Shown here: one piece after another, positions 40,824-51,070 of the stretch
How the letters are laid out: each line of letters opens with the position of its first letter
Numbering within the stretch: the first letter of the stretch is position 1
NCBI GenBank assembly: GCA_964035575.1
Contig: OZ037898.1
Span: forward strand, 1,054,001 to 1,118,000
Length of the DNA stretch: 64,000 nt
From: Rhynchopus sp. YZ270_cl-10
Taxonomy: Eukaryota; Euglenozoa; Diplonemea; Diplonemida; Diplonemidae
Direction of reading: 5' to 3'
The notes under the pieces: model-generated
Seen by the model: only the letters and a program-made list of their open reading frames with translations
Told to the model about the DNA's origin: nothing
Database searches by the model: none
Program-made: the position numbers and the translations under genes

Positions 40824-41773
40824 GAAAGAACAGTGGTTGTATGTGCACAGCTGCTCATTCATCTTACAAGATTTCCACTTTTTTTTTTATATTGTATTAG
40901 TCTTCCCACCGACCCAACCGCTTTTTGGTTTTTCTATTTTTGGTTTTTCTTCGTATCAAAACAGATGGAATGGATGTTCAAAAAAAATTCCTATTTCCAT
41001 TTCCATTTCTTTTTCCGATTCGCTTCATATTTCTCCAGAGGAATAGAAAGCAGTTTTTTTTTGTTGCAGTTTTTTCTTTCTGAGCTGTGTGCACTGTGCT
41101 CGCGGTAGCCCCAAACCCCCCCCAGAAAAAGAAAACAAAAACCCCCACGAGGGTGTTTTAACACAGAAACTGACGATGATCATAACGTTTCACCCTTTTC
41201 TGGAGTCTTATCTCTGCAATCAGAGACGAGCCGTAGTTTAAACACACACCCCCCTTTTTTTTTTTGCAGCACCCCCCTGCTGTCCAGTTTTGGGACCCAA
41301 AGCGCCCTTTTGTTTTAAAAAGAAAATTATGGTGTTACCGATCTGCTGTCGGGGACATGTCAACGACATGTCAATATAGGGGGGGTGTGTCATTTTCCCC
41401 TGTAAACCTTGTGTCAAGGACATGTCAAGGACCTGTCAATATGGGCCCTTTCGGGAACACCAAAATTGGCTTCTTTTATAACTATAAAAAACCCCATCCG
41501 GTGAGGATTCTTTTTTCGCACTTTTTTTTAAATCTCTTTTGTCAATTTGACAGGTTTTCAAGCCTTTCAAAGCCTGATTTTGCCTGAAATTTAGACTAAT
41601 AGTGGAGTTGATAAGATTTAAACACGATTTTCAGGAGCAAAAAAAAAAAGATCAGGTGTTCAAGGCGAAGTACTGTACTTTCACGTCTCACCCCGGATGG
41701 ATACCTTTTCAAAAAAAGTGTCTCACTAAACCATTTTCGAACAATTTATCAAAAAAAAAACACAGAGAAAGGA

Positions 41774-41850
41774 AGTGGAGATTGCACACAACTGTGGCAA
41801 ACACAGGCAACATAGTAGCCACATACTCCTACAAATTATCAGAGAAAAAC
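41774..41850. repeat. R4 repeat copy
   Basis: GTGGAGATTGCACACAACTG, then CAGGCAAC and ACTCCTACAAATTATCA; more diverged than the copies at 20501 and 50234. Confidence 0.6.
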
Positions 41851-42199
41851 AAAAAGCAAACAACCTTGGGTTGTCAGATCTTTTTTTTTTTAGTAGGGTA
41901 GAAAGTGTCAAACACAACAACCGCCTTTTAAAAAAAGGTTCGCTTACTAAGCTAACGCAGAAACCCCTCCCAAAACCAGCCCCCGCCCCTCCGCTGTTCT
42001 GTGCTCTTCTGTGTCGCCAAAGAAGAAGTACATACGCGTATCCTCCCCCTCTCTCCACTGTGACAACGGATTTTTTGGTTACGTTGCGCATTTTTTTACC
42101 ATTTTCAAGATGCATTCGCAAGCAACGCGCAATATAGTTTGATTTGTCATACACACCTCGGACTTCCCTGTTCTGCACCAAAAAAAAAAAAAAAGGGTG

Positions 42200-44403
42200 T
42201 TACTGGGGGGGGCCGAATATAAGAAAGGGGTCGAATACAAGAAAGGGGTCGAATATAAGAAAGGGTTGGAAAATGGCGTTTTTCATTTCTTTTTACCTCT
42301 AATATAAGAAAGGGGTATCTTATATTTAACTCTCGCGGTGATTTCAAAGAAAAGATTTTTTTTATTTTTTTGAGATTTTTATTTCTTTTGAAAGCGCGGT
42401 TTCGAAATGTTCAATTCCGGGGTCGGACGATAAAAAATATGCATCTGGGTCGAGTGAGTGAAAAATCTGAAAAATGATACGCAATTTCGGAGAATGTGTG
42501 ATATAAGATAGGGGTATCTTATATTAAACTTTGAGCTTTATCTAAAGACTCTGTACATATTAGGGCGTCCCAAGGGCAACTCACATACGCCCAAAGCTTA
42601 TTTTCTTAGGGTAGCACAATTAAAATTATTGTTTAGTGTCATGCGTGCGAACAGATTTTGGAAATCTAAAAAAAAATAATAATGTTCGTCTCAGAGGGCA
42701 TATCTCGTCTTTCTGCAGAGACAGCATGCTGACGTCTTTCTGCAGGTTTTCGGCAAAGGGAAAGAGGACCTGCATCATCGTTCGCTTATACCCAAAAAAG
42801 CGAAACAAGGGGACTGAGTGACGATGCAGAACATCTGCACCATCATCAGCTGCCCTCTACAACTAAAAAAGTAGCGTACCGTGCGCCTGCGGCGCTGTGT
42901 TGCTGGCTATTTGATGTTGATATATTCCCATTGATACTTCTGTGTATTGCCTCCTTTTTTTTTAAGGAGGCTTCGGTGCAAGCGACGAGTACATTCACTT
43001 TCTATTACATGTTGCAAATGCAGCTGTAATCACTGTGTATCACCATACCATGAAACAAGCAAATGCCGTCACCCTCCACTCTCACAAGACCCATTACCTT
43101 GTTAAGCTTCCACCCCCGACCCATCATCGCACTTTTCCCATGTTGGCTTGCTAAGTGACAACACGATGGTGAAGTCACTCAGTGTAAGTATCTGCGTATG
43201 TACCAAAAACTTGTCCATTTTGGCAAAGTGACCCCACTACTGGACGGACGGATTCCAAAAATGCAAATGCCGGTGTTTTTTGGACGATGCATATTTCCCG
43301 GCCAAAAACCCCACCACAAATTATAAAGCAACGAGGCGAAAAGACACGTGATACACGGGTGTGTGGTTTTTTGTGAATTTATGTGAATGTTTGTGAATGT
43401 TTCGTGCAGGTGTTGCGAATTTTTTGTGAACTTTTGTGAATTTATGTGAATCGCTAGTTTGGTGTGGCTAAAACCAGCAAATTTCACTGATAAAAAAGAT
43501 CGGGTCTTTTGTTTGTGCGCTCAAAGCCGGGAAAACAAAAAGGTGAAACAAATGTGTGAAACTGAAGTACGGTTGTTGTGGTTAATTGAGTACTCAAAGA
43601 AAACAAGCAAGCTTCTGTTTTTTTCAATCCGTTTTGTTTGCCCTGCAGCGCTGCCTCCAATCTTTTTAGAATTGACAACAAGTTGTTTTATCAAAAAAAT
43701 GCTAACAAACTGCTAAATAATACCCTTTTTTTAGGGATGGTGTATAAAAACATTTTTTTACCTTGAGGTTTTTCCACTCCCCCTGTTGACGCGCCTCCAC
43801 TCTTGCATACCCATGTGTGACCCCACCGTTGAACGCAATCGACTCGCTGAGTCAAAAGAACGCACAGAACGGGGCTGGAAAAAAATCCCGAAAGACGCGT
43901 ACCGTGCGCCTGCGGCGCCCACAAAGTGAGTTTTCCCCTTGTGTATACTGTGTATACTGTGTATACTGTGTATACTGTGTATACTGTGTATACTGTGTAT
44001 ACTGTGTATACTGTGTATACTGTGTATACTGTGTATACTGTGTATACTGTGTATACTGTGTATACTGTGTATACTGTGTATACTGTGTATACTGTGTATA
44101 CTGTGTATACTGTGTATACTGTGTATACTGTGCGGAAATTGACCAAAAACGAGAACTTGTCCATTTCTGCAAATTGACCCCACCACTGGACGGACAGATT
44201 CCGGAAATGCAAATGCCGGCGTTTAAACTGGTAGAAACACGGGGATTCGGTTATGTTTTGTAGTTTAAGTTGAATAAAGTTGAATATAAGATACCCTTTC
44301 TTAAATTAAAAAATTTAAATTAAATTTTTTAAAACCTTCATTTTCGCTTAATTCTTACGCATATTATAAGATACCCTTTCTTATATTCGGCCCCCCCCAG
44401 TAA
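42200..44403. mobile_element. 2.2 kb terminal-inverted-repeat element, noncoding
   Basis: The left end TTACTGGGGGGGGCCGAATA (continuing TAAGAAAGGG) is the reverse complement of the right end at about 44374-44403. Subterminal motifs GAATATAAGAAAGGGG recur at 42212, 42242 and 42302 and inverted near 44280-44300. Inside are two direct copies of an approximately 80-bp segment (near 43205-43272 and 44146-44222), two copies of GTACCGTGCGCCTGCGGCG and the 9-bp satellite. No transposase frame, so it is non-autonomous if mobile. No clear target-site duplication. Confidence 0.75.
43941..44132. repeat. 9-bp satellite (GTGTATACT), about 21 copies
   Basis: Perfect tandem array, 192 bases. Since 9 is a multiple of 3 and no frame contains a stop, all frames are open over it, which creates spurious repetitive reading frames on both strands. 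Confidence 0.97.
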
Positions 44404-45330
44404 AGTGTAAGAAGGAGAAGGAGAAGGTGGGTATTAACCACGAAGGGAAATGCCTCATACAGAGGGCGTTTGCCTTTTGCTTGAGGCGTTTGGACTTAGT
44501 GTTGGGGGTAATGTCCCCAAGGATGTGCAGAGCATTTGACTGGAGAAGGGGGAGAAGGGGGAGAACACCTTTTTTTTTTGGGGTGTTTCTGTACAGAACG
44601 TCCTTTGTACTTTCTCTTCTTTGACAGTATATGAAAACTAATTTTTTTTTTGCTCATCCAAAACAACTGTTCGTCAACTCTTGAACAACAATGAATTTAA
44701 AAAAAAAAAAAAGATGGGTTGTTGTTGTTTTTTATACACTTCCCTAATGCTTTCAAATTTTTATTTGAAAGTGTATGCATTTGTTTTTGCTCATACAAAA
44801 CAACTGTTCATCAACTCTTTTCTGGCATTGTGGGTCAGTAGGGTGTGCCTGGCTACATTGCATCGATAAGCTTTCATTTTTCCTTCACAAAAAAAAATAA
44901 AAAATAAAAAACTCGGCTTGGGGCAGGGGTGCGAGCGGAATAACACAAAAAGAATGTGACATACGTGAGTCCCCACCCCTCCAACCCCTTCCCCCTCCTC
45001 CCTCTAGTGTAACCACCTTTCTGTCATTTTTTTTTTTTTTTTATTCCACGAAAATAACATTAAGAAAAAAAGCGCCCCCACTACCCCCACCTTTGTTTTT
45101 TCGTCCAAAAATAAAACCTTTTTTGGTACATCGAGATTCTGTACTTCACGCAATAATACAAAATGGCGCGGCAGACGAACGAAAATTTAGGGTGTAAAAA
45201 AAATTCTGCTTTTCTGGGCTTTACACCACAGAGTAACTCAGCAAACCCTTTTTTTTGACTCCTTCTTTTGGGCTACAACACTCATCTCAAATTTTTTTCT
45301 TCCAGAGATAGAGGGGAGGTAAAATAAACG

Positions 45331-46113
45331 ATGAAACGAAGTCGTGAGACAGACTCCGTGGAGGATGATGTGGCGGAGACCCTTCAGCGTCTGGACGACC
45401 GTGTGGCACGTCTGCAGAGCGGAGGGAGCGCGCAGCTGGCAGGCATGCAGGAGGTGACAGCGTGCATGCGGGGGTATGTCAGAGACCTCTCTGAGGCTGT
45501 GAGCAAACTGCAGGACGACGCACGCATCGCTGACGAGGTCGTACGCAGACTCTCTGCCACGATCCGACCTCTCCATACAAAGGTTACAGGGATCGAGGCC
45601 GCACCCTCAGAGGAGAAGGAGGCCCTCCACCCACTCCTCAAGGCAGTCGCAGACAAAAACACTCGAGCCAGCGAAGGTGCGGTCTCCGCAAGCGTGCTGC
45701 GCATCCTTAGCCTGAAGGAGGAGAAAAAACGGCAGGAGATGCAACAGCAGTTATACGAGGGGTTGGGGCAGAGGGGGGTGTACACACACACACCTACCCA
45801 CAGGGCTGAGGTTAATAAGAAGGTTGTTGCAGCAAGAGAGGAGCTGTCATCGCTGGCCAAGCGGCGACAGCCGGTGATCCCTGACGCAAGGGAAGAGGGG
45901 GTAGAGGACCGTGACGACAGCCCCCTTCCTGCCCCGCGAAAGCCGCCCCCAAAGAACCCTACAGCGATGGGCAGGCCGGCGGGGATTCCTCGCAGCACTT
46001 ATCCACAGCGCCCCATTATGCGTCTGACACGAGAACAACTAGTACAAGAACGACAACGACGACTACAAGAGACAAATCCATACCCGCTCAGGGACGACAA
46101 ATGCTCTTTGTAA
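45331..46113 (+). CDS. Small coiled-coil protein, 260 aa, unrecognised
   Basis: ATG 45331 follows TTTTTTTCTTCCAG by about 25 nt. Residues about 8-80 are heptad-like (AETLQRLDDRVARLQ, VRDLSEAVSKLQDD), with further helix at 120-180. The C-terminal third is Pro/Arg-rich (PAPRKPPPKNPTAMGRPAGI) and ends in an Arg/Gln helix. Codon use matches neighbouring genes. It resembles, in layout only, the protein at 47222 (coiled coil followed by a basic disordered tail). No domain family is apparent. Confidence 0.7.
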   Translation: MKRSRETDSVEDDVAETLQRLDDRVARLQSGGSAQLAGMQEVTACMRGYVRDLSEAVSKLQDDARIADEVVRRLSATIRPLHTKVTGIEAAPSEEKEALHPLLKAVADKNTRASEGAVSASVLRILSLKEEKKRQEMQQQLYEGLGQRGVYTHTPTHRAEVNKKVVAAREELSSLAKRRQPVIPDAREEGVEDRDDSPLPAPRKPPPKNPTAMGRPAGIPRSTYPQRPIMRLTREQLVQERQRRLQETNPYPLRDDKCSL

Positions 46114-46137
46114 GCTATCTCCCTCCTTTTTTTTTGG

Positions 46138-46232
46138 GGATCCACCCCGGTACAAAGCCGGTCATTTTATTGTACCAAAGGTGTTCACTAGAGGGCTTTT
46201 TGGCTTTTTGTATTTCCACAAGTCAACTTTTT
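46138..46232. repeat. R1 dispersed repeat
   Basis: GGATCCACCCCGGTACAAAG, CCGGTCATTTTATTGTACC, GGTGTTCACTAGAGGGCTTT and TATTTCCACAAGTCAACTTT occur in R1 order; the 5' third is missing. Confidence 0.7.
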
Positions 46233-47024
46233 TTTTGTTCGACCGCATCTAAGCTATACCTATTGAAAGGATTTAACGGGTCTCTGTCATCTGGAGTCTC
46301 TTTGGGTAGGATGATACTGGAAACGGAGGGGAGGAAGGGGATGGGGGAGGGAAAGAAAAGCACTGGACACTAATGGACCAGGTTTTGACCTGGTCACGAA
46401 TGTTACCAACGCACCGTGTAGAGCTGTACTTTTCACGGAAAATGTACAGAGAGGAGAAGCATGCGAGTGTCCCCCGGTCACGTATGATATTCTGACATAT
46501 GTTGTGTTAGAAATGACAGGGGGCGTCGTTGTGTGTTGTTCCGACGTCATCCCTTCAGCAAAGGGATGAGGTTAATTTTGGCTGGAAGAGTTAGAGAAGC
46601 AGCAGAGTGGTGTGAAGGAAGACTGCGGCAGTTCAATGTCGTTGAGGGTGAGGTGTTGTTTGTTGTTCGCAATAGTTGGTGCGATACCCTACTGTGCGAT
46701 GTGACTGCAAAAAAAAAATGGTGGGGCAGGTGTGCAAATAAGAATACGTCCGAAGTCTGTGTGGCAGATAGCTCTGTCTCTTTATGTGAGTATCCCCACA
46801 CGGAAGTTGGTCCTTCAGGAGCGTTTATCCAAAAAAAAAAGACAACAACAAAAAAAGCGATGGATTTAACAAAAAACGCCCCCTCCCCTCGCCTACACTT
46901 TTTTCATTTTTTTGCACATGAAATAGCATTTTTAGATATCTCCTTGACTTCAACGTTTGCTTTTTTTTTTCACTTTTTGACCGTTAATCCCTCTACCCCG
47001 GACTGTCAATTCATTGAATGCACA

Positions 47025-47106
47025 TTGGTGTGGCTGACGCCCCAAAATAGCGCAGAAAATAGCAGAAAATAGCCCAAACATAGCACCCTCCCTTCAGCCA
47101 CACCAA
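47025..47106. mobile_element. M1 element, inverted
   Basis: TTGGTGTGGCTGACGCCCC to TCAGCCACACCAA; inner CAGAAAATAG repeats are the complement of the CTATTTTCTG repeats in the other copies. Confidence 0.75.
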
Positions 47107-47160
47107 TATGAGTTAGTTATCATACATACATACTTTTAGATATCTCTGTGACTTTGTTAT

Positions 47161-47208
47161 CCCCACCTCCCCTCTCCTCCCTTCTCCTCTTCAACCTCTA
47201 CCCCACAG
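47161..47208 (+). promoter_or_regulatory. Strong polypyrimidine tract and CAG
   Basis: About 45 nearly uninterrupted pyrimidines (CCCCTCTCCTCCCTTCTCCT...) end in CCCCACAG, 13 nt before ATG 47222. Confidence 0.6.
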
Positions 47209-47221
47209 AACACTTTCAACC

Positions 47222-47851
47222 ATGCATAAGGGTGGGAAAGGCCGCGGTGCGCCGATTGGGCGAGGCAGAGAGGTGCCCGCACCACACTCCAACCACCACC
47301 CGGTGCACCAGCACCAGGAGCACAACAGCGTGGAGCGTGCCCTGCAGGGGCTGGAGCAGGGTGTGCGGCAGCTCTCGGAGAAGCAGGGGCATGAGTTTGG
47401 GAGTCTTGGCGCAGATGTCTCGGGGATCAAGCGGGATTTGTCCGAACTGACCGCACACGTAAAGGAACTGCAAAATGGACAACGGCAGACCCAGCAGGCT
47501 GTCACCGCGCTGACGAATATGGTCAAAGATATGAAGAATCGTGGTGCCGCCCCAGCGCGCACCCACCCTCCCACCGCACAGGAGACACCAAGACGCGAAC
47601 CGGCAAAGAACCCTGCCGGGATTGCCGCAAACCAACCAAGAGCGAACCACGCAGTGCCTGTTGGCAGAGGACGCCCAGTTCACCCGACGGCGATCCCAGT
47701 TGCACCCGCAGTGGGGCACACAGTGTACAGCACGAACCCGCCTGCACAACGTGGAGGTGGGGCGGATCGCGCTAGATACCACCCCTACGAGAGCGAGCAG
47801 GCGTCATACGAAAGAGGCAGGCGTGCTGGCGCGCCCCAACAACGCAGATGA
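47222..47851 (+). CDS. Coiled-coil protein with basic Gly/Arg tail, 209 aa
   Basis: N terminus is Gly/Arg/His-rich (HKGGKGRGAPIGRGREV). Residues about 38-105 form a heptad coiled coil (ERALQGLEQGVRQLSEK, IKRDLSELTAHVKELQNGQ). The remainder is Pro/Ala/Arg-rich with RGG-like endings (RERGRR-type, SYERGRRAGAPQQRR), a composition common in RNA-associated proteins. Start chosen because the acceptor-like site is only 13 nt away. No family recognised. Confidence 0.7.
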   Translation: MHKGGKGRGAPIGRGREVPAPHSNHHPVHQHQEHNSVERALQGLEQGVRQLSEKQGHEFGSLGADVSGIKRDLSELTAHVKELQNGQRQTQQAVTALTNMVKDMKNRGAAPARTHPPTAQETPRREPAKNPAGIAANQPRANHAVPVGRGRPVHPTAIPVAPAVGHTVYSTNPPAQRGGGADRARYHPYESEQASYERGRRAGAPQQRR

Positions 47852-48069
47852 TAAAAGTAAGAAATTTTGCTATTTTTTTGGGCTCTGATGGTGGGGGTGG
47901 GCAGAGGGGCCTTAAAAAGAAGAGAAAAAAAAGTGAAGGGGGTGGTTCACACCCCGGAGCATCGATCGGGGGTGGGGTTAGAAGGGAAATGAAGTGTTTT
48001 TTTTTTTTCTGGTGTCTGACCAGACAGGAGATTAGCGTTCCTACGCGGATGCTTTCTTCAAAAAAAAAA

Positions 48070-48119
48070 ATAGTGGAGCACACTCTAGGGTGGCTACACT
48101 AATACAACCAAGTTTTCAA
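48070..48119. repeat. 50-bp segment inverted at 57541-57590
   Basis: TAGTGGAGCACACTCTAGGG, TGGCTACACTAATACAACC and AGTTTTCAAA; the reverse complement recurs at 57541 with two mismatches. Confidence 0.8.
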
Positions 48120-48189
48120 AAAAAAGTGAGCTGGATCGTCAAACAGCTGCCAAGAGAAACGTTAATAATTAGTCAAGTTGGCACAGTGC

Positions 48190-48341
48190 CTGCCAGGTGA
48201 TGGTGGCAGTATTGTGATGGGAGTCCATTAGAATACGCAAAAATACATAAAAATACATCACAATACGTGATGTATTTTGATGTATTTTTTGCGTATTCCA
48301 ATGGGCTTCCCATCACAATACTACCACCATTACTGCCAGGG
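48190..48341. mobile_element. Palindromic miniature element
   Basis: Two arms of about 73 bases, roughly 88% complementary, around a short centre (AATAC). Key paired blocks: GGCAGTATTGTGATGGGA with TCCCATCACAATACTACC, and GAATACGCAAAAA with TTTTTGCGTATTC. Noncoding. Confidence 0.8.
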
Positions 48342-48413
48342 ATATAATAATGTTATTATGTCTCCCACCCATAAAATGCAATACCATTGTTCACATGCCA
48401 AATTTATTTTTTT

Positions 48414-48451
48414 AAGGTGACCCAAGCACAGTGAGGCTTGAGGTTCATCTT
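48414..48451. repeat. R3 stem-loop repeat
   Basis: AAGGTGACCCAAGC pairs with GCTTGAGGTTCATCTT; loop ACAGTGAG identical to the copy at 7323. Confidence 0.7.
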
Positions 48452-48727
48452 ACACAACCATTTTTCTTTTTTTTGTGTAAATCTATTTTTTTGGAGGCAT
48501 TTAAAGGGGAATAATCTACGTGGGGGGAGGGTACTTTTTTTTTTTGTGTAGGGGTAAAAAATACATAGCCACCTCCGCCCCCTTCTTTTCTCTATTCAAA
48601 GAGCCACATTTTTTCCCCGTCCAAATTAGCGCACTCAGGGTTTGTGCTCCACTATAACCTCTCTCCTATTTGCTCTCTTGTAAGGATCCTGTGAAGAAAA
48701 CCCGTGACTATTATCTAGTGATAGTAG

Positions 48728-48868
48728 TGGTGTGGCTGAAAGGGGGTGCTATTTTCTGCTACTTTCTGCTATTTTCTGCTATTCTGGGCATCTGGATTTT
48801 TTGGCGCGGCTGAAGGAGGTGCTATTTTGTGCTACTTTCTGCTATTTTGGGGTCGTCAGCCACACCAA
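48728..48868. mobile_element. Compound M1 element
   Basis: TGGTGTGGCTGAAAGGGGG start, an internal second start (GGCGCGGCTGAAGGAGG near 48801) and the end TCAGCCACACCAA. The inside is made of CTATTTTCTG/CTACTTTCTG units. Confidence 0.75.
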
Positions 48869-49021
48869 GTAGTCTATAATCAAACAAAACATTATCTCTC
48901 TCCTACACTGCGAAACCCGCGCAGAGGACCCCCCCAAACTCGGACCCAACATCACACAGGATTCATTCCCCTGTATTTCGCTCCCTTCCCTCTGAGATGA
49001 GTAGGAAAGCGGGAGGAGCAC

Positions 49022-49140
49022 ATTATCAGATAAACCTCGATAAAAATGGATATAATGCATGGATGTCCACCCCCCCCTCCGGTACACATCATATACCCAG
49101 AGGTATACTGTTATGGTGTATATTTGAATTCAACTTTTTA
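49022..49140. repeat. R1 dispersed repeat
   Basis: ATAAACCTCGATAAAAATGG, ATGGATGTCCACC, CCGGTACACATC, GGTATACTGTTATGG and TTGAATTCAACTTTTT: full-length but diverged. Confidence 0.7.
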
Positions 49141-49251
49141 TTTACACAACACCAAAACAAATTACAGCACCACACAAACCTCCCCCCCTCCCTTTTCACT
49201 TGCGAACACTTCATCGATTTTTACTCCAAATCATTGCTTTCCCCCTATGTG

Positions 49252-50223
49252 ATGATCTCTGATGACCACTACGAGTTGCTAGGGGTAGGCCGTGGTGCAA
49301 CTTTGGTGGAGATCCAGAAGGCCTTTCGCAATGCAGCGAGAGAACACCATCCAGATAAGAACCCTGAAGGGGAGACGGAGTTTAAACGCTTGAACGAAGC
49401 ATATTCTACACTAAGCGACCGGGAACGTCGCTGTCGATACGACGTCACACTACTCGAATGCGAGGCAGCACCACGCTCTTCATCGCGTGGTGGTTGCGGC
49501 ATGCGTGCAGCCTCCGCCGCACGTCAAGACTGGTTCTTCACTACACCCGAATCTGCTACACCACAATATGCCCCAATGAAATCAACCGAACGAGCTGAAA
49601 TTGAACGAAATGTTCGTGCCGCCTTCGCAAAGTCGCAGGCACCGAAAACATCGTATACAGCAACATCTGATAAAGCAACGCGAGAGTTCCTTGCCAAAGC
49701 GAAGCAAGATATTCTCGATGGTTTAGAATGTGCGAGGGAACGGCAAAATAAAAAGGATGCAGCAGCGGCAGAGGCAGCAAGGCGGGAGCAGGCGCGTCTC
49801 TCTGCTATGCGTGATCGTGAGGAGGCGAGGTGTCGCGAGGAGGCTGCACGCAAGGATGCGCTCGAAACACTACGACAAGATGCGATACAGCGCCGGGCGC
49901 AGCAAAAGGACGACGAAATAGAACGACTGCGGGAGCTCACCCGGGCAGAGCTTCTCGTTGCGAAGGAGGCAAAGCAGGCGCGGGAAGGTGACGAAGACGT
50001 GAGGGTGAAGGACGTAAAGACAGCAAGCATACAGCGAGAGCAAGGCTGGCGCGATGCAGCAGAGAAGGCACTCCCGCATGCACTCCCCTCCGCATCACTG
50101 TTAGTGCCGTCTGATGAACACATCAAGCAGCTGCTCTCAGAGCAAGACCTCCTCGAGCTAGCACAACGTCTTGCTGATAAGCTCCAACTCGCCCGCGATG
50201 TCTACAGACAGAAGCATCTCTGA
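49252..50223 (+). CDS. J-domain (DnaJ-type) co-chaperone, 323 aa
   Basis: J-proteins stimulate Hsp70 ATPase. The J domain occupies residues 4-66 (DHYELLGVGRGATLVEIQKA to RRCRYDVTLLE), with the essential H33-P-D35. There is no Gly/Phe-rich or zinc-finger region, so it is a class C J-protein. Residues about 150-300 are a long charged coiled coil (EAARREQARLSAMRDREEAR), suggesting a dedicated scaffold or client-binding arm. The ATG at 49252 gives the usual few residues before the J domain; the frame is open further upstream, but that part lies in repeat R1. An R4 repeat begins 10 nt after the stop. Confidence 0.9.
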   Translation: MISDDHYELLGVGRGATLVEIQKAFRNAAREHHPDKNPEGETEFKRLNEAYSTLSDRERRCRYDVTLLECEAAPRSSSRGGCGMRAASAARQDWFFTTPESATPQYAPMKSTERAEIERNVRAAFAKSQAPKTSYTATSDKATREFLAKAKQDILDGLECARERQNKKDAAAAEAARREQARLSAMRDREEARCREEAARKDALETLRQDAIQRRAQQKDDEIERLRELTRAELLVAKEAKQAREGDEDVRVKDVKTASIQREQGWRDAAEKALPHALPSASLLVPSDEHIKQLLSEQDLLELAQRLADKLQLARDVYRQKHL

Positions 50224-51070
50224 AAAAAGAAATCAGTGGAGATTGCATGTGGCAACACAACCGAGGCAACTACACTACTCCAACAATTTATCAAAGAAAA
50301 AAATTAAAAAGTTGTGAAGTGAGGGATGGCTTAGGAGGGCGGGAGGGGGTAACGTCTTACATTAGGGCTTCTGAGTGTGCATTCGCTTGCAGAAGGTGTT
50401 CTTTTCTTTAGGAACAGATGTACTCCTCTTTACAGAGGGGGGAACGTCGGTTACCCTTTTTTTGCATTCGGTTTTCAAATCTGTTCCTTTGAGTGAAAAT
50501 TTTTTCTATTTTTTTTCAGTTCTACATGGTATGCAGAAGATCTTAACTACGAGGTGCGGATTTTTCCAACAAACCCCTTATCATCGAAATGGTTTATCTA
50601 AGATCTTAAAAAAATCGCCCCCAAAAAACTAAGATAAAGATCTTCTGTACCATGGTCCTAATACAAATTTTTTTTTTTGATAGTGAAACACTGTGAACCA
50701 ACAGACTAACAAAACAATATCGAAGAAAAAAAATCCCCACCTCCACCTCCACCTCCACCTCCACCCAGCCGGTAATAAGGTAAACCAAGTAGTACTTACT
50801 GCAGTACTCCTGAAAAACATCTTCTGAGCACTTCTACAGCTTAGAGCGCCTCTGGGGTTCTGTGGAGTGAGGTGTTCTGGTGCGCTTATATGGATTGAAG
50901 CACTTACTAGACGCTAATATAGGTTGCGGGGTTTGCCTTCATTAGTTTACCTCAAGCCAGCTTCCACCGTATGATCATTACTGCACCCTTCCAATACCCC
51001 TCTTCAAAACCATCAAAGGTGGGATTGCATCTCACACACACTCCCCCTTCCCCCCTTTTGTTGGTCTTTT
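50224..51070. other. Intergenic with R4
   Basis: R4 copy at 50234-50310 directly after the J-protein stop, a CCACCT hexamer run near 50741-50765 and no gene. Pyrimidine-rich TCACACACACTCCCCCTTCC lies shortly before the kinase start. Confidence 0.55.
50234..50310. repeat. R4 repeat after the J-protein gene
   Basis: GTGGAGATTGCATGTGGCAA, then CACAACCGAGGCAACTACAC and TACTCCAACAATTTATCAA; about 85% like the copy at 20501. Confidence 0.7.

Larger units (their letters stand above)
39713..45330. other. 5.6 kb spacer with an inverted-repeat element
   Basis: T- and A-homopolymer-rich. Notable content: degenerate ACCGATC tandem repeats at 40160-40320, R3 at 40499-40533, R4 at 41774-41850, GTCAAGGACATGTCAA repeats at 41355-41440, and a 2.2 kb terminal-inverted-repeat element at 42200-44403. 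No supported gene. Confidence 0.6.
46114..47221. other. Intergenic, R1 and M1 copies
   Basis: R1 at 46138-46232, M1 at 47025-47106 in opposite orientation to the copy at 38018, and small hairpins near 46374-46395 and 46550-46569. A 179-codon frame at 46533-47072 runs through A-runs and the M1 copy and is not supported. Confidence 0.55.
47852..49251. other. Intergenic, several inverted-repeat elements
   Basis: Contains a copy of a 50-bp segment inverted at 57541 (48070-48119), the palindromic element 48190-48341, R3 at 48414-48451, a compound M1 at 48728-48868 and R1 at 49022-49140, the last about 110 bases before the J-protein start. No gene seen. Confidence 0.6.

Noticed and set aside
40602-41108. 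168-codon plus-strand frame
   Set aside because: Mostly Phe encoded by T runs, including a stretch of over 30 T; no start context.
43691-44263. Several long repetitive reading frames on both strands (VYT/CVY repeats)
   Set aside because: They are the unavoidable open frames of the 9-bp satellite, with no conserved flanks or start context.
45121-45150. TTCTGTACTTCACG resembling part of a spliced-leader exon
   Set aside because: Match is short, with no following GT splice donor, Sm site or tandem array.
46533-47072. 179-codon plus-strand frame
   Set aside because: It runs through A homopolymers and an M1 element, with no conserved pattern.
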